From the NCBI RefSeq assembly GCF_003259845.1, contig NZ_QLMJ01000010.1:186001-250000 (forward strand): DNA of 64,000 nt, written 5' to 3'. Every line of letters starts with the position of its first letter. Positions within the stretch are counted from its first letter, which is position 1. The notes under the pieces were generated by a model. That model was not told the origin of the DNA, did not search any database, and saw only the letters and a program-made list of their open reading frames with translations. Origin of the DNA: Actinoplanes lutulentus. GTDB lineage: Bacteria > Actinomycetota > Actinomycetes > Mycobacteriales > Micromonosporaceae. Position numbers and translations under genes: made by a program. Shown one piece after another: positions 43,299 to 52,399 of this stretch.

Positions 43299-44609
43299 TC
43301 ATTGACGGTACAAGGCTGTGTCATCCAATGCAGCCGTTGTACCTGTGTCTTGGCTGTGTCCGACCGCCGACAAACTCGTCAAACCCAGTACCGGCGCCCA
43401 CGTCAGCAGCGCCGCCGGGTACAGGATGTACCCGAAACGGGTGGTCGGCATCAGCAGGATCGCGGCGAGCAGCCCCCACCCGCAGAACAGCGCCGACGCC
43501 GACGCCGTGCGTGGTGGCCGCCGGATCAGCCACAACCCGATGCCCGCAGCGGCCGTGACCAGCAGACCCATGGCGATGTAACGCCCGCCGGGCTGGATCT
43601 GCGAGATCAGATATCCGGGAAACGGCGACTGCGCCGGACTGGTGACCAGGCCGTGCCCGAGCGGGAACCGCAGCACGTTCTCGATCAGCGAGTCCGCGTT
43701 CACCAGCAGCGGCGGCACCAGGGCGAGCAGCGGCAGACCGATCGCGGCCGGCAGGAACCGGCGCCAGTGCCCGGTCACCACGGCCAGCACGGCCAGGACG
43801 GCGACCACCGGCAGGGCGAAGAGCTTGCAGGCGGCGGCCGCTCCCACCGCGACGCCCGACCAGCCGAAACGACCGGTCGCGGCCAGGGCCAGCGCGAGCA
43901 GGCACAGGGCCAGCACCGGGATGTCGTCGCCGCCGGTAGCCAGGGTCAGCGCGGTCACCGGGAGCACGGTTGCCGCCTGGATCGCGCGTACCCGATGGGG
44001 GTGGGAACGCAGAAGGGTGACGGCCGCGGCGAGCGCGGCCACCGTCAAGATCGCGAACCAGATCCGGGCGTCGGTCCACCAATGATCACCGGCGATCGCG
44101 CGCGGAAGACCGAAAATGGACATGCCGGGCTGGTAGGGCCGATAACCGAGCAGACGTTCGTCGAGTGGCAGCGCGGCGATCTCGGCGCGGCTCAGAAACG
44201 GCGTGCCGGTGTGCACCAGCGACTCGCCCATGTGCTCGACGACCACAACCTCTTCCTGCGCGCGATCGGTGCGCCCGCCGGCCCGCTGCACCGACTGAAT
44301 GATCACCGGCAACAGCGCGACAGCGGCCCAGGTCACCCAAGCAAGGACCGCTCGACCGGCGGAAAAATCCAGGCCAGAGCGAGACCCTTGGGTACGCCGA
44401 AAGAGCTGCACCACCACGACCAGAGCAGCCGCTCCGTAACCCCAGGCGGCCACCGCCCCCCACGCCCGGTGCGGCAGCAACGTCGAGGTCAGCGCGGTGA
44501 TCAGTGCGAACGCGGCGGACAACACGTAGAGCACGAGGTCGGCAACGAGCCCGCCGCCCGCCCGGTCCAAGCGCTTGAGCAGGCCGGTCGTTTTGAGCAG
44601 GTCGGTCAC
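43299..44609 (-). CDS. Polytopic membrane protein, GT87/DUF2029-like
   Basis: The protein has 436 residues with about eleven membrane spans. The region AGRAVLAWVTWAAVALL precedes a periplasmic loop with LVHTGTPFLSRAEIAALPLDERLLGYRPYQPGMSIFG, and later SPFPGYLISQIQPGG. It is most like the polyprenyl-phosphate-sugar-dependent transferase family GT87. Its GTG overlaps the stop of the GGDEF-EAL gene as GTGA, so the two are coupled, and the zinc-ribbon gene follows directly. Confidence 0.72.
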   Translation of the reverse strand: MTDLLKTTGLLKRLDRAGGGLVADLVLYVLSAAFALITALTSTLLPHRAWGAVAAWGYGAAALVVVVQLFRRTQGSRSGLDFSAGRAVLAWVTWAAVALLPVIIQSVQRAGGRTDRAQEEVVVVEHMGESLVHTGTPFLSRAEIAALPLDERLLGYRPYQPGMSIFGLPRAIAGDHWWTDARIWFAILTVAALAAAVTLLRSHPHRVRAIQAATVLPVTALTLATGGDDIPVLALCLLALALAATGRFGWSGVAVGAAAACKLFALPVVAVLAVLAVVTGHWRRFLPAAIGLPLLALVPPLLVNADSLIENVLRFPLGHGLVTSPAQSPFPGYLISQIQPGGRYIAMGLLVTAAAGIGLWLIRRPPRTASASALFCGWGLLAAILLMPTTRFGYILYPAALLTWAPVLGLTSLSAVGHSQDTGTTAALDDTALYRQ

Positions 44610-47134
44610 GCGGGCAAGTGTGGCAGAGGTGATCTCCCGGTGCCGCCGGCTCGGCGCACCGGCATCCGCACCACGGCGCCGGCATCGTGCAGAGCCGCCG
44701 CGAGCACCCCGGGACGACCACCGGAACCGCGTTGCAGCGCCGCGAGGAAGCGGGCCGCCGAGTACGGCCTGGCGAACAGGTGGCCCTGCCCGGCGAGGCA
44801 GCCCAGCTCCCAGAGGGCGCGACGCTGCGGTTCGCTCTCCACACCCTCGGCCACGACCGTGAGGTGCAGGTTACGGGCCAGGTCGACGGTGGTCCGGATG
44901 ACGGCGGACGCTTCCGCCGACGTCTCCACGGCCGCCACGAACTCGCGGTCGATCTTGAGTTGGTGCACCGGGATCCGGGAGAGCACCGAGAGCGACGAGA
45001 CGCCGGTGCCGAAGTCGTCGATCGCCAGCCGGACGCCGGCGTTGCGCAGCTCGGCCAGCGCGCGTTCGACCACTTCGAGCTGGCTGATGGTGAGCGTCTC
45101 GGCGAGTTCGAGAGTGAGCCTGTTCGCCGGTACGTCGTGCCGGGCCAGCCGGGCCAGCACGGTGGCCGGGAATTTCGGGTCGAGCAGGCTGCGCGGTGAC
45201 ACGTTCACCGCCACCGGAAGGTCGAAGCCGGCCTCCCGCCAGGTCTGCATGGCGATCAGCGACTGCTCCAGCACCGCGTCGGCGAACGCCGGCAGCTGAC
45301 CGGAGCGTTCCACCGTCTCCAGGAACTGCACCGGGGTGAGGCTGCCCTGCGCCGGGTGCCGCCAGCGGGCCAGCGCCTCGGCCGAGACCACCTCGCCGCT
45401 GCCCAGGTCGACGATCGGCTGGAACTCGACGGAGAACTCGTGCTCGGCCACGGCCCGCCGCAGGTCGCCGGTGAGCATGAGCCGTTCCAGGTCGGCGGTG
45501 TCCCGGGCGTGCACGTAGATCGCGGTCGGCTGGCCGGTGCGTTTCGCCTGGTACATCGCGATGTCGGCGCGACGCATCAGTTCCTCGACGCCACCGCTGC
45601 CGGCCGCCAGGGCGATGCCGCCGGCAGCGTCCACTGTGATCTGCATGCCCTCGACCTCGATGCTGGCGTCCAGCGACGTGAGCATCGAGGTGGCCCGGTG
45701 GGTGGCCAGCGCCGGTGTCGGCAGGCCGGTCATCAGCACCGCGAACTCGTCGCCGCCGAGCCGGGCCACCAGGTCACCCTCGGCGGCCGCGTCGCTGAGC
45801 CGGCCGGCGACCTCGCGCAGGACGTCGTCGCCGGCGGCGTGCCCGAGAGTGTCGTTGACCTCTTTGAAGTGGTTGAGGTCGATCAGCAGCAGCGCGAAGA
45901 GACCGGCCTGATCGGTGCTCTGGTAGAGGTCACCGGCGTGCTCGTAGAGCCGGCGGCGGTTGGCCAGTCCGGTGAGCGGGTCGTGGGTGGCGGCGTGCTC
46001 ATTTTCCGCGGCGATCCGAGCGAGCTCCGCGTACGCCTGGGCGTTGCGAATGGCCGTGCAGACCGCGGAGGCGAAGGTGCGCAGTTTGTACTGCTCGACC
46101 TCGGTGAGGCGGACCGCACCGCCGAAGCCGAGCCGCAGCACGCCGACACGCATGCCGCCGTCGTGTGCGACCAGGTCGACCGATTTCTCGTCCCGCTGCG
46201 GTGGCGCCGTGAGCAGCGGTCCGTCGGTCAGCACGTGTGAATCGGTGGCGCGCACGGTGCGCCGGGCGCCGCCGGCGGTCACGTCGATCGTGGCCTCGGC
46301 CGCTGAGAAGATCTGCGCCGCACGGGTGGTCGCCGCGTGCAGCACCTGCGTGAGGTCGACCGCGTTCAGCTCGTCGGTCGCTTTCGCCAGACGCTGCCAC
46401 GACTCGCGTTCCTCGCGGGTGCGGGCGCTGCGGGACTGCCAGAGGTGCATGCAAGCCACAACGAGTGGGACGACCAGCAGGAGCAGCATGTTCGCGTCGG
46501 CGGCGAGCAAGCCGGCCACCAGGAGGCTGGCGGCGAGCTGGCCGAGGAAGCCGAGGAGCTTGCGCTTGCTGTTCTTCAGCGCGGCGAGACGGACGCTGGT
46601 CTGCGTGTTCACCGCCATGACCGGCACGAAGACGACGTTGTCGACCAGGGTGAACGCGGCCAGGGCGATGACGATGGCGAGGGGCGCGAAGGACGGCTCG
46701 AGCATGTCCGGCTGGACGCCCGCCACCAGGAAGACCAGGCCGGCCGCGCTCGCGGTCAGCGCTTCCTTGGCGGCCGCGAACACCGTTTTGAGGGAACCCT
46801 GACGGGCGAAGATCTTGAGGGCCGTGACGCCGGCGACCGAGCAGAGGACCACCCACGGCGCCGGGAACAGGATCAGGCCGACCAGGACCGGGACCTCGCC
46901 CCAGGTCGTGCCGTCCAAGCTGGACCGGATGCGGACCGAGACCTTGAGCCGGTTGGCGGCCACCACCGCCACGCTGAGCAGGGCCAGCGCCCACGGCGCC
47001 GGAATCGGGCCGGGGTTGTGCAGAAGGTAGAGCACCCAGCCGGCCGTCGTGATCAACGCCGCAACGACGACGAGACCGATGAGCAGCCGTAGCCGCCGAT
47101 CGGTCGCGTCGTCGTTGGTGCTGGTCTCAGTCAT
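44606..47134 (-). CDS. Membrane GGDEF-EAL protein (cyclic di-GMP synthesis and hydrolysis)
   Basis: The protein has 842 residues. About seven membrane spans (1-235) are followed by a GAF-like domain (roughly 255-385), GGDEF (395-550) and EAL (570-815). The GGDEF motif is intact in RLGGDEFAVLM, so diguanylate cyclase activity is expected. The EAL signature SAEALARWRHP, NVSP, LELAET, IDDFGTG, LKIDREFV and AEGVES are also all present, so the phosphodiesterase half should work too. Which activity dominates cannot be told from sequence. The tail is basic. It heads an operon with the GT87-like and zinc-ribbon genes, which suggests cyclic di-GMP control of a surface polysaccharide (inference). Confidence 0.92.
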   Translation of the reverse strand: MTETSTNDDATDRRLRLLIGLVVVAALITTAGWVLYLLHNPGPIPAPWALALLSVAVVAANRLKVSVRIRSSLDGTTWGEVPVLVGLILFPAPWVVLCSVAGVTALKIFARQGSLKTVFAAAKEALTASAAGLVFLVAGVQPDMLEPSFAPLAIVIALAAFTLVDNVVFVPVMAVNTQTSVRLAALKNSKRKLLGFLGQLAASLLVAGLLAADANMLLLLVVPLVVACMHLWQSRSARTREERESWQRLAKATDELNAVDLTQVLHAATTRAAQIFSAAEATIDVTAGGARRTVRATDSHVLTDGPLLTAPPQRDEKSVDLVAHDGGMRVGVLRLGFGGAVRLTEVEQYKLRTFASAVCTAIRNAQAYAELARIAAENEHAATHDPLTGLANRRRLYEHAGDLYQSTDQAGLFALLLIDLNHFKEVNDTLGHAAGDDVLREVAGRLSDAAAEGDLVARLGGDEFAVLMTGLPTPALATHRATSMLTSLDASIEVEGMQITVDAAGGIALAAGSGGVEELMRRADIAMYQAKRTGQPTAIYVHARDTADLERLMLTGDLRRAVAEHEFSVEFQPIVDLGSGEVVSAEALARWRHPAQGSLTPVQFLETVERSGQLPAFADAVLEQSLIAMQTWREAGFDLPVAVNVSPRSLLDPKFPATVLARLARHDVPANRLTLELAETLTISQLEVVERALAELRNAGVRLAIDDFGTGVSSLSVLSRIPVHQLKIDREFVAAVETSAEASAVIRTTVDLARNLHLTVVAEGVESEPQRRALWELGCLAGQGHLFARPYSAARFLAALQRGSGGRPGVLAAALHDAGAVVRMPVRRAGGTGRSPLPHLPA

Positions 47135-47589
47135 GTCGCCTCGTTGCCGAGCGCAATCGCCTCGTCGCTCCAGGCCATCAGGCTATTCATGCACGCCTTA
47201 TCGCGCACTGTCGTCCTCAGCTCCAGTCGTTGCTGCCGCGCATGGCTTTCTCCTCATTTTGGGCGGGCGCCGCCGGAAACGTGCTCCGGTGACGGGGATC
47301 TGGCACTTGTCTGTCGCGACAGGACAGAACTTAGGGTCCTGAGCATGTCGGTTTCAAGTGGATCGTGTAACTATGCGCAGAATGCGAGAATAGATCGCAA
47401 CTTCGTCACCGACAGTTTCGGAATGGCGACTCAATGCGATGGAAATCGCATTCCGAATTTCATTTTCGTCCGCGTCCGCGCCTGCCCTGACCAGTGCCGG
47501 AAGCATGACCTCCCGGTATGGACAAAGTGTGAAGCCAATACGGCAGTGATGCGAACGCGATGGCCGCCGGCGCTCTATAAGCTCCCGGT
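47135..47589. other. Intergenic region upstream of moaC
   Basis: No gene is supported. It separates the divergent GGDEF-EAL and moaC genes and is less GC-rich than its flanks. It contains a small hairpin at 47433-47452 (AATGCGAT, GGAA loop, ATCGCATT) that can also pair in an alternative way through CGGAATG (47419) and CATTCCG (47449). A TATAAG element lies near 47576, 8 bases before the moaC start, too close to serve as its -10 box unless the transcript is nearly leaderless. Confidence 0.5.
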
Positions 47590-48081
47590 ATGCCCCAGGA
47601 ATTCCAGCTGACTCATGTCGACGAGACCGGCGCCGCCCGGATGGTCGACGTGTCGGCCAAGGCGGTCAGCAACCGCCGTGCCGTCGCCGCAGGCCGGGTT
47701 CGCACCACGGCCGAGGTGATCGACCTGTTGCGCCGCGACGGCCTGCCCAAGGGTGACGCCCTCGCGGTGGCCCGCCTCGCGGGCATCATGGGCGCCAAGC
47801 GCACCCCGGATCTGATCCCGCTCTGTCACCCGATCGGACTGCACGGTGTCACCGTGGAGTTGACACTCGGTGACACCACAGTGGAGATCACCGCAACCAC
47901 GAAGACCGCCGACCGCACCGGCGTCGAGATGGAAGCCCTCACCGCGGTCGCCACGGCCGGCCTCGCGATGATCGACATGATCAAGGCGGTCGACCCGGCC
48001 GCGAGCCTCGAGGCCGTCCGCGTCTTGCGCAAAGAGGGCGGCAAGACCGGAGATTGGGTACGCCCGGAGGACCGCCCGTGA
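47590..48081 (+). CDS. moaC: Cyclic pyranopterin monophosphate synthase
   Basis: The protein has 163 residues with the MoaC signatures LTHVDETGAARMVDVSAK, IPLCHPI and KTADRTGVEMEALTAV. It turns the MoaA product into cyclic pyranopterin monophosphate in molybdenum cofactor synthesis. Its stop overlaps the mogA start as GTGA. It opens the moaC-mogA-moeA-moaE operon. Confidence 0.96.
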   Translation: MPQEFQLTHVDETGAARMVDVSAKAVSNRRAVAAGRVRTTAEVIDLLRRDGLPKGDALAVARLAGIMGAKRTPDLIPLCHPIGLHGVTVELTLGDTTVEITATTKTADRTGVEMEALTAVATAGLAMIDMIKAVDPAASLEAVRVLRKEGGKTGDWVRPEDRP

Positions 48082-48545
48082 GAGCGCGGGTGATCGTCGC
48101 CTCGAACCGCGCGGCGGCCGGCGTTTACGCCGACACCAGCGGCCCGCGCCTCGTCAGCGGACTACGCGAGCTCGGCTGCGAGATCGGCGACCCAGTCGTC
48201 GTGCCGGACGGCGACCCGGTCGCCGAGGCGCTGAAAGCCGCCGTCGCCGAGGGTTTCGACGTCGTGCTGACCAGCGGCGGCACCGGCGTGACGCCGACCG
48301 ACCGAACGCCGGAGGCGACCCGGGGACTGCTCGACTTCGAGATCCCGGGCATCGCCGAGGCGATTCGCGCGTACAGCCGGGACCGGGTTCCGGCGGCGGC
48401 GCTCTCCCGTGGCCTGGCCGGTGTGGCCGGCCGCACCCTGATCGTCAACCTGCCCGGCTCGACGGGCGGGGCCAAGGACGGGCTCGCCGTGCTCGGGCCG
48501 ATCCTGAAACACACCGTCGACCAGATCCGCGGCGGAGATCATTGA
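48078..48545 (+). CDS. mogA: Molybdopterin adenylyltransferase (MogA/MoaB family)
   Basis: The protein has 155 residues from the GTG that overlaps the moaC stop. VLTSGGTGVTPTDRTPEAT is the adenylation-site motif, and PGSTGGAKDGL the second signature. It activates molybdopterin with AMP before metal insertion. Confidence 0.92.
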   Translation: MRARVIVASNRAAAGVYADTSGPRLVSGLRELGCEIGDPVVVPDGDPVAEALKAAVAEGFDVVLTSGGTGVTPTDRTPEATRGLLDFEIPGIAEAIRAYSRDRVPAAALSRGLAGVAGRTLIVNLPGSTGGAKDGLAVLGPILKHTVDQIRGGDH

Positions 48546-48568
48546 TGTCTCGGCGATAGGCTCTCGGG

Positions 48569-49798
48569 GTGACCGACACGACCGGTGTGACCGAGGGCCC
48601 AGTCGACTGGGAGCAGGCGCGGGCTCTGGCATACGCGGCGGGCCTGGCCGCCTCCGGCAGTGCCGAGCGGATCCCGCTCGCCGCCGCGGATGGCCGGACC
48701 CTCGCGGAGCCGCTGCGAGCGCTCACCGACCTGCCCGCGTTCCCCACTTCCAGCATCGACGGCTGGGCGGTGCGCGGGCCGGGACCGTGGCTTCCCGAGG
48801 GCCGGGTGCTGGCCGGCGGCACGCCACCGCCGCTCAGCGGTGACGGCGCCTGCGTCGAGATCGCCACCGGCGCGATGGTGCCGGAGGGCGCGACCGCGCT
48901 GGTCCGGATCGAGGACTCGACGACCGGTGCCGACGGCCGGGTCTCCGGCGAGCCGCGCCGGGGCCAGATCCCCGACTGGCGTCTGCCGGGCGAGGAGGCC
49001 AGCCGTGGTGAGGAACTGCTGCCGGCCGGGACCGCGATCGACCCGGCGGTCATCGGCGTCGCGGCCACCTGCGGTTACCAGGACCTCGCGGTCTTTCCGG
49101 AGCCGCGCGCCGCGATGCTGGTCTTCGGCGACGAGCTGCTGACCGAGGGCCCGCCCGGCGCGGGCCGGGTCCGCGACTCACTCGGCCCGCAGGTCCCCGG
49201 CTGGCTGCGCCGTTACGGCGCGACCGTCACCGGCGTGACCGGGCCGGTCAAGGACACCCTGGCCGCCCACCTCGACGCGATCCGCGCCGGGCTCGACGAG
49301 GCCGATTTGATCTGCACCACCGGCGGGACCATGCACGGCCCGGTCGACCACCTGCACCCCGCGCTGGCTGAGCTCGGTGCGGAGTACATCGTGAACACGG
49401 TGGCGGTCCGCCCCGGGTTCCCGATGCTGCTGGCCCGGGTGCCCGGCGACCGTCCGCGGTTCCTGGCCGGCCTGCCCGGAAATCCGCAGTCCGCGGTGAT
49501 CGCCCTGGTCACGCTTGTCGCGCCGCTGCTGGCCGGCCTGCGTGGCCGCCCGTTGCCGCCGCTGCCGCAGGTCGAGGCCGGCACCGCCGTGCCCGGCCGG
49601 GGCGGTTTCACCCACCTGGCGCTCGCCGCGTTCGATCCGGCCGGGCGCACCGCGACACCGGTCGGCCACGTCGGCTCCGCGATGCTGCGCGGCCTGGCGA
49701 ACTCGGACGGGTTCGTCGTGGTCCGTCCCGGCACCCAGGCGCAGGCCGGCGACCTGGTGCCCTTCCTGCCCCTTCCACTGCTGCCCGGGGAGCGCTGA
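48569..49798 (+). CDS. moeA: MoeA-family molybdopterin molybdenumtransferase (divergent)
   Basis: The protein has 409 residues, as usual for MoeA. Motifs are recognisable but altered: SSIDGWAVRGPG replaces the usual S-MDGYA, and the catalytic-loop motif is TGGTMHGPVDHLHP instead of TGGxSxGxxD. It should insert molybdate into adenylated molybdopterin. The changes may be a lineage variation. The moaE start follows the stop directly, with no spacer. Confidence 0.85.
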   Translation: MTDTTGVTEGPVDWEQARALAYAAGLAASGSAERIPLAAADGRTLAEPLRALTDLPAFPTSSIDGWAVRGPGPWLPEGRVLAGGTPPPLSGDGACVEIATGAMVPEGATALVRIEDSTTGADGRVSGEPRRGQIPDWRLPGEEASRGEELLPAGTAIDPAVIGVAATCGYQDLAVFPEPRAAMLVFGDELLTEGPPGAGRVRDSLGPQVPGWLRRYGATVTGVTGPVKDTLAAHLDAIRAGLDEADLICTTGGTMHGPVDHLHPALAELGAEYIVNTVAVRPGFPMLLARVPGDRPRFLAGLPGNPQSAVIALVTLVAPLLAGLRGRPLPPLPQVEAGTAVPGRGGFTHLALAAFDPAGRTATPVGHVGSAMLRGLANSDGFVVVRPGTQAQAGDLVPFLPLPLLPGER

Positions 49799-50233
49799 GT
49801 GACTGTCATGGCTGGCGTGGTGACACACGCCGAGGTTGTCGACGAACCACTGGACCTGGCCGCGCACGAGGCCGCGGTGGCCGACGTGCGGGCCGGAGCG
49901 GTGGTTTCCTTCCAGGGTGTGGTGCGCGACCACGACCACGGGCGAGGTGTGACCCTGCTGGAATACGAGGGCCACCCGACCGCCGCGGCGATCCTGCGGG
50001 AGGTGGCCGACGAGATCGCCGCCGACCCGGCGGTTTACGCGGTGGCCGTCTCGCACCGGGTCGGCACCCTGAAGATCGGCGATGTCGCGCTGGTCGCTTC
50101 GGTCAGCACCGCCCACCGGGCGGCCGCGTTCGAGGCGTGCGCGCGGCTCGTGGACGAGGCGAAAGCCCGGCTGCCGATCTGGAAACGCCAGGTCTTCCAG
50201 GACGGCACCGAGGAATGGGTGAACTGCCCCTAG
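49799..50233 (+). CDS. moaE: Molybdopterin synthase catalytic subunit
   Basis: The protein has 144 residues. VVSFQGVVRDHDHGRGV, LEYEGH and PIWKRQVFQDGTEEWVN (with the catalytic Lys) are MoaE motifs. It accepts sulfur from the MoaD thiocarboxylate to make molybdopterin. MoaD is encoded 10.6 kb away with moaA. GTG 49799 abuts the moeA stop; ATG 49808 is an alternative. Confidence 0.95.
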   Translation: MTVMAGVVTHAEVVDEPLDLAAHEAAVADVRAGAVVSFQGVVRDHDHGRGVTLLEYEGHPTAAAILREVADEIAADPAVYAVAVSHRVGTLKIGDVALVASVSTAHRAAAFEACARLVDEAKARLPIWKRQVFQDGTEEWVNCP

Positions 50234-50243
50234 CCACTGAGCC

Positions 50244-51557
50244 CTAGCCGCCCCGTGGGCCGGGGATCGCGGCGGCGCGCCGGACCGGTCGGCGCGCCGG
50301 CGCGGCGGGCAGGTTGTCGTGACGCCACGGCAGCGCGTTGACCAGCAGGATCAGGGCAACGGCGTAACCGTTCCAGGTCTGTGCGGCGAGCGGGTCGAGC
50401 ACCATCAGGGCGTAACCGGCCAGGGCGGTCGCCGCGAATCCGACGCCGGTGAAACGGGAGCGCGGCAGCCGGGTGCCCAACCGGCGGCGGATCGCCTCGT
50501 CGGCCAGGATCAGCACCGCCGGGAGCAGCCAGATCGCCTCGCCGGGCGAGGTGACCGGTCCGGCCGCCGCCCCGGCCAGGGCCACCAGGGTGAACGCCGC
50601 GGTCTCGTCGCCGTCGGCGTGCGCCGAGCGAGCCCGGATCAGGCCGACCGCCAGCAGCAGCACGCCGAACGAGATCCAGACCAGCACCGGTGGCGCGGAG
50701 TCGCCGTACAGGCGGGCCAGCACGCCGGCCAGCGACTGGTTGCCCGGATCGCTGAGCGGCGCGGCGCGGTCGATCTCCCAGAGGGTGGTGCCGAACCAGG
50801 TCAGGGTTTCCGAAGGCGCGGCGATCAGCGCGCACAGCGAGACCGTTGTGGCGGTGACCAGGGCGGTCAGTGCGGCCCGGCGCTGCTTGCTGACCAGCAG
50901 GTATCCGATCAGCAGGAGCGGGCCGGCGGCGATCGCGCCGGCCAGGCCGATGCCCACGCCGGCCCAGCCGCCGGTGAACCAGACGCGGCGCAGCCGGGCG
51001 GCCGGCGATCGGTCACCGGTGGCGGAACGACTTCGCCACCAGCGCTGCCGGGCCAGGGTCGCCCGGCGCAGGGCCACCAGGTCCGCCGCCACCAGGCCGA
51101 ACAGGATCAGGTCGACGCGGCCCAGGCCGATCGTGGCGCGTACCGGGCCGGCCAGCAGGGCCAGCGCGGTCAGGGTCAGGACGATCAGGGTGCGGCTGCG
51201 GCCGTGCTCGCGGGCGGCCGGTCCGGCCAGCACCATCAGGGCGAGCATCAGCGCGGCCAGGCTGGTCAGGGCGAGCAGCCAGCCGGCCACCGGCAGCGGG
51301 AGCACCACGAGGGGTGCCAGCATCAGGGCCAGGACTGGGGAGAGAGCGGCGCCGAACGGGGTGCCGTCCTCACGGTACGTATAGAGCCCGTCCCCGATTA
51401 TCCAGGAGCGGATTGCCGCCAACTGGACTTCAAGGGTGCTTAGTGCGTACCCATGAATGCAGAATGTGATGAGCAGGAGCGTGAGCAGGCCGCCCAGCGC
51501 AAGGAGCGCTGAACGTCTGCGCGCAGCGCGGCGCGCACCCTTCTCGATTGCCGGCAT
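50244..51557 (-). CDS. Polytopic membrane protein, GT87/DUF2029-like
   Basis: The protein has 437 residues and about eleven membrane spans. I chose ATG 51557 because GGGGG lies 8 nt upstream. The first external loop has HGYALSTLEVQLAAIRSWIIGDGLYTYR, and later WFGTTLWEIDRAAPLSDPGNQSLAG matches GT87-family proteins. The substrates are unknown. It converges on moaE with an 11-bp gap. Confidence 0.72.
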   Translation of the reverse strand: MPAIEKGARRAARRRSALLALGGLLTLLLITFCIHGYALSTLEVQLAAIRSWIIGDGLYTYREDGTPFGAALSPVLALMLAPLVVLPLPVAGWLLALTSLAALMLALMVLAGPAAREHGRSRTLIVLTLTALALLAGPVRATIGLGRVDLILFGLVAADLVALRRATLARQRWWRSRSATGDRSPAARLRRVWFTGGWAGVGIGLAGAIAAGPLLLIGYLLVSKQRRAALTALVTATTVSLCALIAAPSETLTWFGTTLWEIDRAAPLSDPGNQSLAGVLARLYGDSAPPVLVWISFGVLLLAVGLIRARSAHADGDETAAFTLVALAGAAAGPVTSPGEAIWLLPAVLILADEAIRRRLGTRLPRSRFTGVGFAATALAGYALMVLDPLAAQTWNGYAVALILLVNALPWRHDNLPAAPARRPVRRAAAIPGPRGG

Positions 51558-51728
51558 GGAGCGACCCCCGTCTCGTCCTCCGGGCACGGCACGGCTGTCG
51601 CCCTCTCGCGGCCGGACCCAGAAATGGGCAAACCAGGTGAGAGTGGGCGGCAGGTTTGTAGCCGGGCGGAAGTGAGCTTAGAAGGCGCATACCGACCGTG
51701 CGGCCCCTCGTCCGCTTTAACGCAAAGG

Positions 51729-51763
51729 CCGCTTAGAGGTTGTTATCAGGACAATCTAAGCGG
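51729..51763 (-). terminator. Inverted repeat after doxX
   Basis: CCGCTTAGAGGTTGT (51729) and ACAATCTAAGCGG (51751) pair with a 2-nt bulge around a 7-nt loop. On the minus strand CCTTT follows the stem. It lies 30 bp past the doxX stop. Confidence 0.6.
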
Positions 51764-51792
51764 CGGGATCAGCCGGACGAGTGGTTTCAAGA

Positions 51793-52371
51793 TCAGCCAG
51801 GAAGCTTCCGCGCGGCCGACGCGGAGAGCGCGGCGATGCGTGCTTCGCGCTTCGCGGTACGCACAGCGCGCTTCACCTCACGCTGTGAACGGTCGACCGC
51901 ATGGGTCAGTTTCTGCTGGCTGCGATCGACGGCGTGGCTGGTCCGGTAGCGCAGGCCCGGCTGGCCCTCGGTGTCCGCGGCCGCGAGCAGCAGACCGCCG
52001 AGCAGGCCCAGGTTCTTCAGGAAGTGGATCTGCTGGTTGGCCCGGTCCTCTTTCGCCGCGGCCCAGAACGGGTGGCCGACGAGGGTGGTCGGCACCAGGC
52101 CGGCGGCGAGCACCGCGGCGGCCGGGCGGGTGAAGCGGCCGGTGGCGAGGGCGAGCCCGGCCACGATGTCGGCGGCGGCCTTGACCCGGACCAGCGTGGC
52201 GGGGTCAGTGGGCAGGCGCGGATCCGCCTTCTCCAGAAGGGGGGTGATCGGGTCGGTGACCCGCCGGGCCGCTGCGATCCGGCCCTCACCGGGCTGGATC
52301 AGCACGCGGACCCCGCTGATCACGAAGATCGAGGCGAGCATGGCTCGGGCGGCGCTGCGAACGGGCTTCAT
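51793..52371 (-). CDS. DoxX-family membrane protein
   Basis: The protein has 192 residues. Four hydrophobic helices in the DoxX arrangement (ARAMLASIFVISGVRVLI, ADIVAGLALATGRFTRPAAAVLAAGLV) carry the GHPFWAAAKEDRANQQIHFLKNLGLLGGLLL signature. A C-terminal basic helical tail of about 60 residues with duplicated HAVDRSQ motifs is predicted to be cytoplasmic. In mycobacteria a DoxX protein acts with SodA and SseA in redox protection; no such partner is adjacent here. Confidence 0.87.
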   Translation of the reverse strand: MKPVRSAARAMLASIFVISGVRVLIQPGEGRIAAARRVTDPITPLLEKADPRLPTDPATLVRVKAAADIVAGLALATGRFTRPAAAVLAAGLVPTTLVGHPFWAAAKEDRANQQIHFLKNLGLLGGLLLAAADTEGQPGLRYRTSHAVDRSQQKLTHAVDRSQREVKRAVRTAKREARIAALSASAARKLPG

Positions 52372-52399
52372 GAACTTCGTTATACCCGTAGTAGGGGTG

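Noticed and set aside
47135..47589. Possible molybdenum cofactor or cyclic di-GMP riboswitch before moaC
   Set aside because: I could not match the conserved core of either class; only small hairpins are visible.
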